From the NCBI RefSeq assembly GCF_014905555.1, contig NZ_BNGS01000005.1, forward strand, positions 310,001 through 374,000: a stretch of DNA of 64,000 nucleotides, given 5' to 3'. The stretch's first letter is position 1. Every line of letters starts with the position of its first letter. The position numbers were made by a program, and so were the translations under genes. Below are positions 51,830 to 60,814 of the stretch, in pieces. The notes under the pieces were generated by a model. That model saw only the letters and a program-made list of their open reading frames with translations. It did not search any database and was not told the origin of the DNA. The stretch comes from Streptomyces sp. Y2F8-2. GTDB lineage: Bacteria > Actinomycetota > Actinomycetes > Streptomycetales > Streptomycetaceae.

Positions 51830-52702
51830 TCAGATCACCGGGGGTCGGCCCAGTCGGGTAAGTCGCCAGACCGTACGCCACCGCATGGGCCGGCGGGGCC
51901 CGCACGGGGTCGTCCAGCCCTCCCGGAAGCCGCCGAACCAGGCCCTCAGGGCGGCCCGCGAGGGGCGGCGCAGCAGCGTCAGGAGCATCCACACGCCGAG
52001 GTACACCGGGACGAGGACCGCGGGCAGGTTGCGGCGGGCGAGCCACACCCGGTTGCGGGCGACCATCCGGTGGTAGACCGCGTGCCGGGAGGGCGCGGTC
52101 GTGGGGTGGTACAGCACCATGTCCGACCGGTAGTCGATCATCCAGCCCGCGTCCAGGGCCCGCCAGGCCAGGTCGGTCTCCTCGTGGGCGTAGAAGAACT
52201 CGTCCGGCAGACCGCCGACCTCGGCGAACACCTTCGTGCGGACGGCGTTGGCGCCGCCCAGGAAGGTGGTCACCCGCGAGGAGCGCATCGGGTCGGAGGC
52301 GCGCAGCCGGGGCACGTGGCGGCGCTGGGTCTCACCGGTGTCGGGGTCGGCGATGCGGAAGCTGATGATGCCGAGCCGCGGGTCGGCGGCGAAGGCCTCG
52401 CGGCACAGCTCGGCGGTGTCGGTGCGGGCGAGCAGGCCGTCGTCGTCGAGGAAGAGCAGCACGTCGACGTCCGTGCCGCCGGGGCCGAAGGCCTCGATGC
52501 CGACGTTGCGGCCGCCGGGGATGCCGAGGTTCTCGGGCAGCTCGATCGTGCGGACGCCGTCGGGGACGTCCGGGACCGGCGAGCCGTTGCCGACCACGAC
52601 CACCTCGACGGGGTCGCCGTCCTGCTTGGCCACCGAGTCGAGGAGGGCACGGAGCTCGGCCGGGCGGTTGCCCATCGTGATGACGACGGCCCCGACCTTC
52701 AT
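51830..52702 (-). CDS. Family 2 glycosyltransferase
   Basis: The 290-aa GT-A enzyme has VVITMGNRPAELRALLDSV, VVVGNGSP, the LLFLDDDG metal-binding DxD region and the acceptor-side HEETDLAWRALDAGW, then a hydrophobic helix near 215-235 that may anchor it to the membrane. It likely adds sugar to the lipid or polymer made by this operon. ATG 52702 gives the conserved start but a weak ribosome site; an in-frame GTG at 52744 overlapping the upstream stop (GTGA) would add 14 residues. Confidence 0.9.
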   Translation of the reverse strand: MKVGAVVITMGNRPAELRALLDSVAKQDGDPVEVVVVGNGSPVPDVPDGVRTIELPENLGIPGGRNVGIEAFGPGGTDVDVLLFLDDDGLLARTDTAELCREAFAADPRLGIISFRIADPDTGETQRRHVPRLRASDPMRSSRVTTFLGGANAVRTKVFAEVGGLPDEFFYAHEETDLAWRALDAGWMIDYRSDMVLYHPTTAPSRHAVYHRMVARNRVWLARRNLPAVLVPVYLGVWMLLTLLRRPSRAALRAWFGGFREGWTTPCGPRRPMRWRTVWRLTRLGRPPVI

Positions 52703-52740
52703 GGCGCCGCCCGGGGCGGCACCGCCGTGTGCGGGGCCGC

Positions 52741-53520
52741 TCACTTCAGCCTGCTGGAGGCCAAAATGGACACGAGGTGGAGGACCGTCTGGAGCAGCGC
52801 GATGCCGGCCAGCACGGCCACGCCGAGCCGCTCGAAGAACAGGTCGCCCCGCACCGTGTCCACGATCGCCAGGACCAGGATCAGCAGGGACGCCTCGATG
52901 CCCAGGATCAGCCGGTGGAACTTGAGCGCGGCGGCGGCCCTGCGGGCCAGGGCCATGCCGGAGGAGCGCATCTCCGAGGCGGCCTCCTTCACCGGCGGCA
53001 GCCCGCCCTGGTGCCGGGCCACGCCGACCAGGTCGGTCTCGGCCTTGATCAGGATGGCGCCGAGCGCGGCCAGCGTCCCCAGGAAGGCCCACAGCCAGTC
53101 GATACGGCCGCTGCCCCACGGGTCGGCGGCACGCAGACCGAAGCCGACGAGCACGGCGGCATCGGTGAGGTAGGCACCGACGCGGTCCAGGTACACCCCG
53201 CCCAGCGAGTACTGCTTCTTCCAGCGCGCGATCTCGCCGTCGACGCAGTCCAGCAGCAGGTACAGCTGGACGCACACCACGCCGAGCACCGCGCCCCAGA
53301 TCCCCGGCACGAGCAGTGCCGGGGCCGCGAGCACGCCGAAGACGGTCATCAGGTACGTGAGCTGGTTGGGCGTGACCCTGGTGTTGACCAGGTAGCGGTC
53401 GACCCGCAGGGACACCTCTCGCATGTAGAGGCGTCCCATCCAGTGCTCACCGCTGCGCCGGTCCTTCACCCCTGCGGGGTGCACGACGGGCCGGAGTTCA
53501 GCTACCGATGGCCTTGACAT
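52741..53520 (-). CDS. CDP-alcohol phosphatidyltransferase family protein, variant motif
   Basis: The 259-aa membrane enzyme has the family motif DCVDGEIARW...GGVYLDRVG and about five or six membrane segments. The family transfers a phosphoalcohol from CDP-alcohol to an acceptor. The fourth motif aspartate (expected four residues after the Asp of YLDRVG) is replaced by Ala in DRVGA, so the usual catalytic base is missing from this position. It overlaps the dehydrogenase gene by 23 bp. Substrate unknown; it may act on a polyprenyl or diacylglycerol acceptor. Confidence 0.88.
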   Translation of the reverse strand: MSRPSVAELRPVVHPAGVKDRRSGEHWMGRLYMREVSLRVDRYLVNTRVTPNQLTYLMTVFGVLAAPALLVPGIWGAVLGVVCVQLYLLLDCVDGEIARWKKQYSLGGVYLDRVGAYLTDAAVLVGFGLRAADPWGSGRIDWLWAFLGTLAALGAILIKAETDLVGVARHQGGLPPVKEAASEMRSSGMALARRAAAALKFHRLILGIEASLLILVLAIVDTVRGDLFFERLGVAVLAGIALLQTVLHLVSILASSRLK

Positions 53521-54559
53521 AGTCGGCGTAGGTGTCCTTGATCTGTTCGGGCTTCAGGTCGAGGTGTTCGAGGATCGTGTAGCGACCGGGCCGGGTCTGC
53601 GGGGCGTACTCCACGACCCGGACGAACTCGTCCACCGTGAAGCCGATCTCCTGCGGCAGCACGGGCAGCCCGTGCCGGCGCAGCACCTGGGCCATGAACG
53701 CCGCCTCCTCGTGCGCCCCGCGCAGGTACATCGCGAAGGCGGCACCGAGGCCGCACTGCTCGCCGTGGGCGGCCGCGCGCTTGGGGAACAGCAGATCGAA
53801 GCCGTGGTTGATCTCGTGGCACGCCCCGGAGGAGGGGCGCGAGTCGCCCGACACGGACATGGCGATGCCGCTGAGGACCAGCGCCTCGGCGAGGATCTGG
53901 AGGAAGTCGTTGTCGCCGATCCCTCCGGGGTGGCGCAGCACGGCCTCGCCGGCCTGCCGGGCCATGGCCGCGGCGAGGCCGTCGATCTTCTCGCCGTTGA
54001 CGCGGTTGGCCAGCTCCCAGTCCGCGACCGCGGAGATGTTGGAGATGGCGTCGCCGATACCGGAGCGCACGAAACGGACGGGTGCCTCGCGGATCACGTT
54101 GAGGTCGATGACGACCGCGATCGGGTTCGGCACGCCGTACGAGCCGCGGCCCGCGTCGTTGTCGAGGGTCGCGACCGGGGAGCACAGGCCGTCGTGCGCG
54201 AGGTTCGTGGGCACGGCGACCAGGGGCAGGCCGACGCGCGCCGCGGCGAACTTGGCGCAGTCGATGATCTTGCCTCCGCCCAGGCCCACGAGCGCGTCGT
54301 AGTGGCCGGACTTCATCTCGCCGGCCAGCCGGACCGCGTCGTCGAGGGTGCCGCCGCCGACCTCGTACCAGGTGGCGCCGGGCAGGCTGGGGGAGAGCCG
54401 CTCGCGCAGGCGGGCGCCCGAGCCGTCGCTGACCGCGACGGCGAGCTTGCCCGAGTGGGAGATGCGCTCGTCCGCCAGCACGCCCGCCAGGTCGTCGAGG
54501 GCACCCCGACGGATGTCGACGACGACCGGCGAGGGGATGAGCCTCGTCAGTACCGGCAC
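53498..54559 (-). CDS. Glycerol-1-phosphate dehydrogenase-like (AraM/EgsA-type iron-containing alcohol dehydrogenase)
   Basis: The 353-aa protein has the NAD(P)-binding GLGGGKIIDCAKFAA, the VPTNLAHDGLCSP block and metal ligands around SGACHEINHGFD and HGEQCGLG, the pattern of sn-glycerol-1-phosphate dehydrogenases that reduce dihydroxyacetone phosphate. Bacterial G1P is rare and used in unusual lipids. Start GTG 54559 has GGGAG 5 nt upstream and overlaps the nucleotidyltransferase stop; the longer frame to 54610 adds an odd basic stretch. It likely supplies the alcohol phosphate for activation by the next gene. Confidence 0.88.
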   Translation of the reverse strand: MPVLTRLIPSPVVVDIRRGALDDLAGVLADERISHSGKLAVAVSDGSGARLRERLSPSLPGATWYEVGGGTLDDAVRLAGEMKSGHYDALVGLGGGKIIDCAKFAAARVGLPLVAVPTNLAHDGLCSPVATLDNDAGRGSYGVPNPIAVVIDLNVIREAPVRFVRSGIGDAISNISAVADWELANRVNGEKIDGLAAAMARQAGEAVLRHPGGIGDNDFLQILAEALVLSGIAMSVSGDSRPSSGACHEINHGFDLLFPKRAAAHGEQCGLGAAFAMYLRGAHEEAAFMAQVLRRHGLPVLPQEIGFTVDEFVRVVEYAPQTRPGRYTILEHLDLKPEQIKDTYADYVKAIGS

Positions 54560-55299
54560 GCGATCTCCCGTCCCCGGGCCAGGTCGTCGTGGTTGTCGAT
54601 CTCGACCCACGGGACGTCGCCGATCGGCGCCACGTCGATCTTGAAGCCGCGGTTGACGAGCTCCTGGTAGCCGTCCTCGTAGTACAGCTGCGGGTCGCGT
54701 TCGAAGGTGGCCTTGAGGGCGTCGGCCAGCTCCTCGGCGGCCTCGCCCTCTATGAGGGTGACGCCGATGTACTCGCCGGTCGCCTCGGCCGGGTCCATCA
54801 GCTTGGTGATCTTCTGGACGCCCTCGGCGGGGTCGACGACGACCTTCATCTCCTCGTCGGCGAGCTTCTTCACCGTGTCGAGGGCGAGGATGATCTTCTT
54901 GCCGTCGCCGCGGGCCGCGAGCAGGGTCTTCTCGACCGAGACCGGGTGGACGGTGTCGCCGTTGGCGAGGATCACGCCGTCCTTGAGGGCGTCACGGCCG
55001 CACCACAGCGAGTAGGCGTTGTTCCACTCCTCGGCCTTGTCGTTGTCGATCAGGGTGAGCTTCAGGCCGTACTTCTGCTCCAGGGCCGCCTTGCGCTCGT
55101 ACACGGCCTCCTTGCGGTAGCCGACGATGACGCCGACCTCGGTCAGGCCCACCTCGGCGAAGTTGCCGAGCGTGAGGTCCAGGACCGTGAGGCTGTCCTC
55201 CGCGCCCTCGGGCCCCACCGGCACCAGAGCCTTGGGCAGGGTGTCGGTGTAGGGGCGCAGGCGCCGTCCGGCGCCGGCCGCCAGCACGAGGCCGATCAT
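54547..55299 (-). CDS. Sugar/alcohol-phosphate nucleotidyltransferase (LicC/IPCT-like)
   Basis: The 250-aa protein has the NTP-transferase opening GLVLAAGAGRRLRPYTDTLPKALVPV and a metal-binding ANGDTVHP. The closest architecture in memory is the cytidylyltransferase domain of bifunctional CTP:inositol-1-phosphate cytidylyltransferases and LicC, so activation of an alcohol phosphate (perhaps G1P) with CTP is likely. AAGGAGAACCCGC precedes ATG 55299, which overlaps the upstream stop (ATGA). Part of a tight seven-gene operon. Confidence 0.88.
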   Translation of the reverse strand: MIGLVLAAGAGRRLRPYTDTLPKALVPVGPEGAEDSLTVLDLTLGNFAEVGLTEVGVIVGYRKEAVYERKAALEQKYGLKLTLIDNDKAEEWNNAYSLWCGRDALKDGVILANGDTVHPVSVEKTLLAARGDGKKIILALDTVKKLADEEMKVVVDPAEGVQKITKLMDPAEATGEYIGVTLIEGEAAEELADALKATFERDPQLYYEDGYQELVNRGFKIDVAPIGDVPWVEIDNHDDLARGREIACRY

Positions 55300-57104
55300 G
55301 CGGGTTCTCCTTCATCGTGTACGGCGGGTGCGCCGCCCTTGTGTGCGGCCACCCAGAAGCGGATGCTCTCGACGAGCACCACGACGGCCACGTACCCGGC
55401 GAGGGCCGTGAGGGCGACCTTGAACTGTGCCGCGGTGAGAGTTGCGGCGAGAACCGTGACGAGCAGCGTCCGGCCCTCGTGCCCCCCGATCGCGCGCACC
55501 AGCCAGTGCGGCGGCGCGCCGGCGTCACCGCGGATGCGGTACACCGTGTCGTAGTGATGGTAGGCGACGGCCGCCACCAGTCCGAAAGCCGCCGGCAACA
55601 CTCCGTTCGCCCCGGATGTCGCCGCGAGGATGAGGACAGTGCCGTATTCGGCGGCCCGGAAGAGCGGGGGGACGAGCCAGTCGAGGGGGCCCTTGAGGGG
55701 CCGGGCGAGGGCCAGAGGCGACTGAAGCACGTAGAGGACGGCTCCCAGGACGGGCCACCAGCTGCCGTATCCGGCGAGCGAGGCTGCGAGCACGACGACG
55801 GCGCCGCCGACCAGGGCGGTGCAGGCGGGTGCTCGCAAGGACACCCGACGCGCGATGCGCGTCAGCAGCTCGGCGAGCGGCCCGCTGTCCGCGAGGTCCG
55901 CCAGCGCCCGAGCCGCCCGGTCGGTGCGGCGCGCCTTGCGCGTCACCGACCGGAGCACCCGGCCCGCCGTGGTGTACGTCGCCGCGAACGCACAGCCGAT
56001 GAGCAGAACGACGAAGGTGATACGGGGAGTGGCGGCGGCCGTCAGGACGGCTATCAGCGCCCAGCGCTCCCCGATCGGCAGAACGATCATCCGGCGCACC
56101 CACACCGTCCAGCCGACGCTGTCCAGGCGGTCGGAGAGGGCCGCGGTGGGGCTGGTGTTCGCGGTCGCGTCGTGGTTGGCCTCGTTGAACGCGAAGTCGA
56201 CCACGTGCCGACACGTCTGCAGGACCATCGCGCCGAGCGCGAGCGCCCACACGTCGTCGCCGCCGCGGGCGGCGCCGAGGGCGAGGCCCGCGTAGTAGGC
56301 GTACTCCTTGACCCGGTCGAAGGTGGCGTCCAGCCAGGCGCCGAGCGTGGAGTACTGCAAGGAGTAGCGGGCGAGCTGGCCGTCGGTGCAGTCCAGGACG
56401 AAGGACAGGATCAGCAGGACACCGGCCGCGACGAAACCGCCACGGGTGCCGGTGGCCGCGGCGGCCGCCGCGATGAGGGCGGTGAGCAGCGAGGCGGTGG
56501 TGACCTGGTTGGGGGTCAGGCCGCGGCGGGCGCACCAGCGGGCGATGTAGCGCGAGTACGGGCTGATGAAGTGGGTGGTGAAAAAGCCGTCGCGGGCCTT
56601 GACGGCGCTGCGCAGCCGGACGGCCTCGTCGTCGACGGCGGCGACCGCCTGCCGGGCCTCGTTGCGGGACTGCGGGTCGGTGGGGACGGCGGCGACCAGG
56701 GTGCCGAGTTCGGGGCGGTGGACCGGGATGCCGTCGGCGTCGAGGGCGGCGGTGACGCGCTCGGCGAGGTTGTCGGTGACCACGGCCGCACCGCCGGACG
56801 CTGCGGAGTTCTCGCGGGCCAGAGCACGGGCCAGGGCCTGGCGGGCGGCGGGCTGGGCGGTGACGGCACCGGGCACGGCGGCGGCCGGGAAGCGGGGATC
56901 GGTCAGACCGAGGCGCAGGGCGTGCAGATGCCCCACGAAGCGGGCGTCGACGATCGCGACCCGCTGACCCGCCGGCACGGCGGCGAGGAGGGCCTCGGCG
57001 TCACCGGTGTCGGTGGCGACCCGCACGTCGAAGCCGAGGGACCGCAGATCGCCCTCGAGCGACGATCCGGGGACCGGCTGTCCGGTGAGGATGGCGGTCG
57101 ACAG
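55296..57104 (-). CDS. DUF5941-type CDP-alcohol phosphatidyltransferase, possible CTG start
   Basis: The roughly 602-aa membrane protein has an N-terminal nucleotide-binding-like domain (STAILTGQPVPGS, RVAIVDARFVGH), a complete CDP-alcohol motif (DCTDGQLARYSLQYSTLGAWLDATFD, all four Asp) and a C-terminal DUF5941-like membrane half. The first usual start is GTG 57026, which lacks a ribosome site and cuts off 25 residues of family-like sequence. A CTG at 57104, preceded by GGGAGTGAG, restores LSTAILTG in the same frame, so a CTG start is proposed. It is the operon's first gene. Confidence 0.82.
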   Translation of the reverse strand: MSTAILTGQPVPGSSLEGDLRSLGFDVRVATDTGDAEALLAAVPAGQRVAIVDARFVGHLHALRLGLTDPRFPAAAVPGAVTAQPAARQALARALARENSAASGGAAVVTDNLAERVTAALDADGIPVHRPELGTLVAAVPTDPQSRNEARQAVAAVDDEAVRLRSAVKARDGFFTTHFISPYSRYIARWCARRGLTPNQVTTASLLTALIAAAAAATGTRGGFVAAGVLLILSFVLDCTDGQLARYSLQYSTLGAWLDATFDRVKEYAYYAGLALGAARGGDDVWALALGAMVLQTCRHVVDFAFNEANHDATANTSPTAALSDRLDSVGWTVWVRRMIVLPIGERWALIAVLTAAATPRITFVVLLIGCAFAATYTTAGRVLRSVTRKARRTDRAARALADLADSGPLAELLTRIARRVSLRAPACTALVGGAVVVLAASLAGYGSWWPVLGAVLYVLQSPLALARPLKGPLDWLVPPLFRAAEYGTVLILAATSGANGVLPAAFGLVAAVAYHHYDTVYRIRGDAGAPPHWLVRAIGGHEGRTLLVTVLAATLTAAQFKVALTALAGYVAVVVLVESIRFWVAAHKGGAPAVHDEGEPA

Positions 57105-57392
57105 ACGAACTCACTCCCTGAAGGCCCGACGCGCGTACGGGCGCCGGTCATGTGTGCGATGCGGTATGCCCGGGCAGGGGCCGGGCGGCATGTCGGCAGA
57201 GGCTATCGGATGCCTGGAAGCCCAGGTTCACCGGGCGTTCGCGCGCTGATCAACCCGGCCTGCGCGGCCACCGCCGCGATCATCATCGGGGATGGGACGG
57301 GCAGGTCACAAACCGCGGGTGCGGATCCACCCATTCCCGGCAGCTGGGCGGGGCCGGACGGCGTTCGCCGGACGGGCATAGGGTGAGACTCC

Positions 57393-58373
57393 ATGACATG
57401 GCTGATCACCGGCGGGGCCGGGTACATCGGAGCTCATGTGGCGCGGGCGATGGTCGCCGAGGGTGAGCGCGTCCTGGTCCTGGACGACCTCTCGGCCGGC
57501 GTTCCCTCCCGGCTTCCGGAGGGCGTTCCGCTGGTGCGGGGCTCCGCGCTGGACGGCGAGTTGCTCAAGAGTGTCCTGGCCGAGCACCAGGTGACCGGTG
57601 TGGTGCACCTCGCGGCGCGCAAGCAGGTCGGCGAGTCCGTGGAACGGCCGACGCACTACTACCGGGAAAACGTGGGCGGTCTCGCCACGCTGCTGGACGC
57701 GGTCGCGGAGGCCGGGATCAGGCGGTTTCTGTTCTCGTCGTCCGCGGCCGTGTACGGCGACCCGGATGTGGACCTCATCACGGAGGACACACCCTGTGCC
57801 CCGATGAGCCCGTACGGCGAGACGAAGCTCGCGGGCGAGTGGCTGGTGCGGGCGGCGGGCCGGGCGCACGGCATGGCGACGGTGTGTCTGCGCTACTTCA
57901 ACGTGGCGGGCGCGGCGGCGCCGGAGCTGGCCGACACGGGCGTGTTCAACGTCGTGCCCATGGTCTTCGACCGGCTGACGCGCGGGGAGGCCCCGCGGAT
58001 CTTCGGCGACGACTATCCGACACCGGACGGCACCTGTGTCCGCGACTACATCCACGTCGCCGACCTCGCCGAGGCGCACCTCGCGGCGGCCCGGCGGCTG
58101 GCCGGGGGCGCGACGGGCGACCTGACGGTCAACGTCGGCCGTGGCGAGGGCGTCTCGGTACGGGAGCTCGTCACGCTCATCGGCGAGGTGACCGGAGACA
58201 GCTCGCCCGCGGTCGTCGAGCCGCGCCGCCCCGGGGACGCGCCCCGCGCGGTCGCGTCGTCCGCGCTCGCCGAGCGGGAGCTGGGCTGGAGGGCCCGGCG
58301 CGGGGTGCGCGACATGGTGGAGTCGGCCTGGCAGGGGTGGCTGCTGCACCACCCGGAGGCACGCCACGACTGA
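57393..58373 (+). CDS. galE: UDP-glucose 4-epimerase
   Basis: The 326-aa SDR-family enzyme interconverts UDP-glucose and UDP-galactose in the cytoplasm. It has the NAD motif TGGAGYIGAHV, the FLFSSSAAVYGD substrate block and the catalytic YxxxK in SPYGETK. Its divergent placement from the surface-polymer operon (about 290 bp) suggests it could supply UDP-galactose to it; this is inference. Start ATG 57393. No ribosome site stronger than GGGTGAGACTCC is seen. Confidence 0.93.
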   Translation: MTWLITGGAGYIGAHVARAMVAEGERVLVLDDLSAGVPSRLPEGVPLVRGSALDGELLKSVLAEHQVTGVVHLAARKQVGESVERPTHYYRENVGGLATLLDAVAEAGIRRFLFSSSAAVYGDPDVDLITEDTPCAPMSPYGETKLAGEWLVRAAGRAHGMATVCLRYFNVAGAAAPELADTGVFNVVPMVFDRLTRGEAPRIFGDDYPTPDGTCVRDYIHVADLAEAHLAAARRLAGGATGDLTVNVGRGEGVSVRELVTLIGEVTGDSSPAVVEPRRPGDAPRAVASSALAERELGWRARRGVRDMVESAWQGWLLHHPEARHD

Positions 58374-58648
58374 CCGGGATGCGAGCCCCTCGGCGGGGGT
58401 ACGCGAGGCTGCGCCACGGGTGCGCGCGCGTGCGCCGGCGCGGGTTGCCGTGGGCGCGCCCCCCGCGCGGTTCCCCGTCGGCGGCGACGGGCACGATCAG
58501 GTATCCGACCGCTTCCGGCGTCCTCTCCGTGCGGTCGCGGACCGCTTTCGATACGTCCGTGGCGGGACATGCGGGGAGGAGCGAAGTGCCGGGAGTGCCG
58601 GATTCGTACGGCAGACTTGAGGCTGGACAACCGATGCGAAGGATGGGT

Positions 58649-59242
58649 ATGCCGATCACACCTGCCACCGCGACGCACCGTTCGTCGAACGGCACCGCCG
58701 AAGCCATCATGCTGGAGCTGGTCGACGAGAACGGCACCACGATCGGCACGGCCGAGAAGCTCGCCGCCCATCAGCCGCCGGGCCGGCTGCACCGGGCGTT
58801 CTCGGTGTTCCTCTTCGACGAGCGGGGCCGGCTGCTGCTCCAGCAGCGGGCGCTGGGCAAGTACCACTCCCCCGGCGTCTGGTCGAACACTTGCTGCGGC
58901 CACCCCTACCCGGGTGAGGCGCCGTTCGCGGCGGCGGCCCGGCGGACGTACGAGGAGCTGGGCGTCTCCCCGTCGCTGCTCGCCGAGGCGGGCACGGTCC
59001 GCTACAACCATCCGGATCCGGACTCGGGCCTGGTGGAGCAGGAGTACAACCACCTCTTCGTCGGCCTGGTGCAGTCCCCCCTGCACCCGGACCCGGAGGA
59101 GGTCGGGGCGACGGCGTTCGTGACCACGGAAGAGCTGGCCCAGCGGCATGCCGAGGACAGGTTCTCGTCGTGGTTCATGACGGTCCTGGACGCGGCGCGG
59201 CCCGCGATCAGGGAGCTGACCGGGCCGTCCGCGGGCTGGTGA
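58649..59242 (+). CDS. idi: Isopentenyl-diphosphate delta-isomerase, type I
   Basis: The 197-aa Nudix-fold enzyme interconverts IPP and DMAPP. The catalytic cysteine is in SNTCCGHPYPGE and the acid Glu in EQEYNHLF; TYEELGV is the Nudix block. It sits close to the hopanoid genes and may balance precursors for them. Of three nearby ATGs (58634, 58643, 58649) the last is used because AAGGAT lies 5 nt upstream; the long frame further upstream overlaps galE and is a shadow. Confidence 0.95.
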   Translation: MPITPATATHRSSNGTAEAIMLELVDENGTTIGTAEKLAAHQPPGRLHRAFSVFLFDERGRLLLQQRALGKYHSPGVWSNTCCGHPYPGEAPFAAAARRTYEELGVSPSLLAEAGTVRYNHPDPDSGLVEQEYNHLFVGLVQSPLHPDPEEVGATAFVTTEELAQRHAEDRFSSWFMTVLDAARPAIRELTGPSAGW

Positions 59243-59247
59243 AGCGG

Positions 59248-59276
59248 GGGTCCGTCCGGCCCGTCCGGACGGACCC
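59248..59276. terminator. Bidirectional hairpin between idi and the anti-sigma-like gene
   Basis: A perfect 12-bp stem (GGGTCCGTCCGG at 59248-59259 and its complement at 59265-59276) with a 5-nt loop begins 6 bp after the idi stop codon, between two convergent genes. Confidence 0.85.
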
Positions 59277-59323
59277 GCACGGTCCGCGGATGCCGGACCG
59301 ACTCGGTGGATGTCCCCGCCGGC

Positions 59324-59833
59324 TCAGAAGACGCCCGTGGGCTTGAGTGGAAGCGCGGCCCAGATCACCTTGCCGCCGCCGGCCGTGTGCTCGACGTCGC
59401 ACACCCCGCCGGCCTCCCTCGTCACCTCCCGCACCAGGAGCAGTCCCCGGCCCCCGGTGCGGCCGTGGTCCGCCTCCAGCGCGCTCGGGCGGTAGGGGTG
59501 GTCGTCCTCCACCGCCACCCGCACCCACTCGGGGCCGACGGCGACCTCCACGGCGAGCATCGGCGACAGCAGCGCCGCGTGCCGGACCGCGTTGGTGACC
59601 AGCTCGGAGACGATCAGCAACAGCGCCTGCACGGTGTCGTCCGAGACCGGCACGCCCTGGCGGACGAGCAGGTCCCGCACCGCGTGCCGCGCCTGCGGCA
59701 CCGAGGCGTCCACGGCGGCGGCGGTGAACCGCCACACCCCCTCGTACGGCAGCGGTCCCGTCGGCCGCACGCCTTCCGGCGCCCTTCCGCCGCCTTCAGG
59801 GCGTGGGCCGGACCCTCGCCCTTCGTTCTCCAT
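59324..59833 (-). CDS. HATPase_c anti-sigma-factor-like serine kinase
   Basis: The protein (about 169 aa) is an RsbW/SpoIIAB-type ATP-binding protein: LLLIVSELVTNAVRHA (N box), VAVEDDHPYRP (G1 box) and GRGLLLVREV (G2 box). Streptomyces have dozens; they act as anti-sigma factors or kinases in sporulation and stress. The start is uncertain: ATG 59833 is used, but a GTG at 59866 with GAGG upstream would add 11 residues. A divergent AT-rich region (59867-60064) probably holds its promoter. Confidence 0.85.
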   Translation of the reverse strand: MENEGRGSGPRPEGGGRAPEGVRPTGPLPYEGVWRFTAAAVDASVPQARHAVRDLLVRQGVPVSDDTVQALLLIVSELVTNAVRHAALLSPMLAVEVAVGPEWVRVAVEDDHPYRPSALEADHGRTGGRGLLLVREVTREAGGVCDVEHTAGGGKVIWAALPLKPTGVF

Positions 59834-60064
59834 CGTGCGGTCGCCACCCTTGCGCTCGATTGTCACCACACCTCGAGTGTTGGGAATGCGCTGGTCCGTC
59901 CCAAAAGACTGAACACAAGTCAGCAAGTATCGACGACATCTGACCATTGGCGTATGACACGGTCAGTTGTGTGACCGCTCCTGCTCCTTGCCGCGCCACC
60001 TTGCGAACTCTTCGGGTTGTACGCGTTCGTCGAGCCTTCGACGGCTGCGGATAGCATCCGGCGT

Positions 60065-60814
60065 ATGGAGCCCCAGCTGCTGCACCGCGTCGCCGACGGG
60101 GTCGCGACCGTCGTCATCCACCATCCGGCCAAGCGGAACGCCATGACGGCCGCCATGTGGGAGACGCTGCCGCCGCTGCTCGACGCCCTGGCCGCCGACC
60201 CCACGGTCCGGGCACTGGTGCTGACCGGCGAGGGCACGACGTTCTGCGCGGGCGCCGACATCTCCACGCTCCAGGACTCCCCCGAGGAGGCGCAGCGCCT
60301 GGCCGTGCTCGCGGAGGAGGCGCTGGCCGCCTTCCCCAAGCCGACGCTGGCCGCGGTGCGTGGGCACTGTGTGGGCGGCGGCGCCCAGCTGGCGGCCGCC
60401 TGCGATCTGCGGTTCGCCGAGGAAGGTGCGCTGTTCGGGGTGACGCCCGCGAAGCTCGGGATCGTCTACCCGGCCTCCGCCACCCGCCGGCTGGCCGCGC
60501 TGGTCGGCCCGGCGACAACCAAGTACCTGCTGTTCTCGGGCGAGTTGATCGACGCCGAGCGGGCGCTGCGCACCGGTCTCGTCGACGAGCTGCTGCCCGA
60601 GGGCGAACTGGACAAGCGGGTCACCGAGTTCACCCGCGTCCTGGCCGCCCGCTCGCAGCTGACGCAGGCCGCGGCCAAGGAGTTCGCGAACGGCCGCACG
60701 GACCGCGAGGCGTACTGGATGGAGCAGGCGCGCGGCAGCGGCGACACCGCGGAGGGCGTCGCCGCGTTCCTGGAGCGCCGCGCGCCGCGCTTCACCTGGA
60801 CTACGTCAGGCTGA
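60065..60814 (+). CDS. Enoyl-CoA hydratase/isomerase (crotonase) family protein
   Basis: The 249-aa protein has the crotonase fold: CAGADIS oxyanion block and GHCVGGGAQLAAACDLR. Both usual catalytic glutamates appear absent: the GGG(C/F)ELA position reads GGGAQLA and the later PE.KLG position reads TPAKLG, so it is probably not a true hydratase; isomerase, thioesterase or other crotonase chemistry is possible. ATG 60065 lies 8 nt after a TAGCAT hexamer, so a leaderless mRNA is possible. Its end overlaps the DJ-1 gene by 14 bp. Confidence 0.85.
   Translation: MEPQLLHRVADGVATVVIHHPAKRNAMTAAMWETLPPLLDALAADPTVRALVLTGEGTTFCAGADISTLQDSPEEAQRLAVLAEEALAAFPKPTLAAVRGHCVGGGAQLAAACDLRFAEEGALFGVTPAKLGIVYPASATRRLAALVGPATTKYLLFSGELIDAERALRTGLVDELLPEGELDKRVTEFTRVLAARSQLTQAAAKEFANGRTDREAYWMEQARGSGDTAEGVAAFLERRAPRFTWTTSG

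Noticed and set aside
50750..53173. 807-residue plus-strand frame over the ABC and glycosyltransferase genes
   Set aside because: Antisense to four genes with clear motifs; Gly/Arg/His-rich and repetitive.
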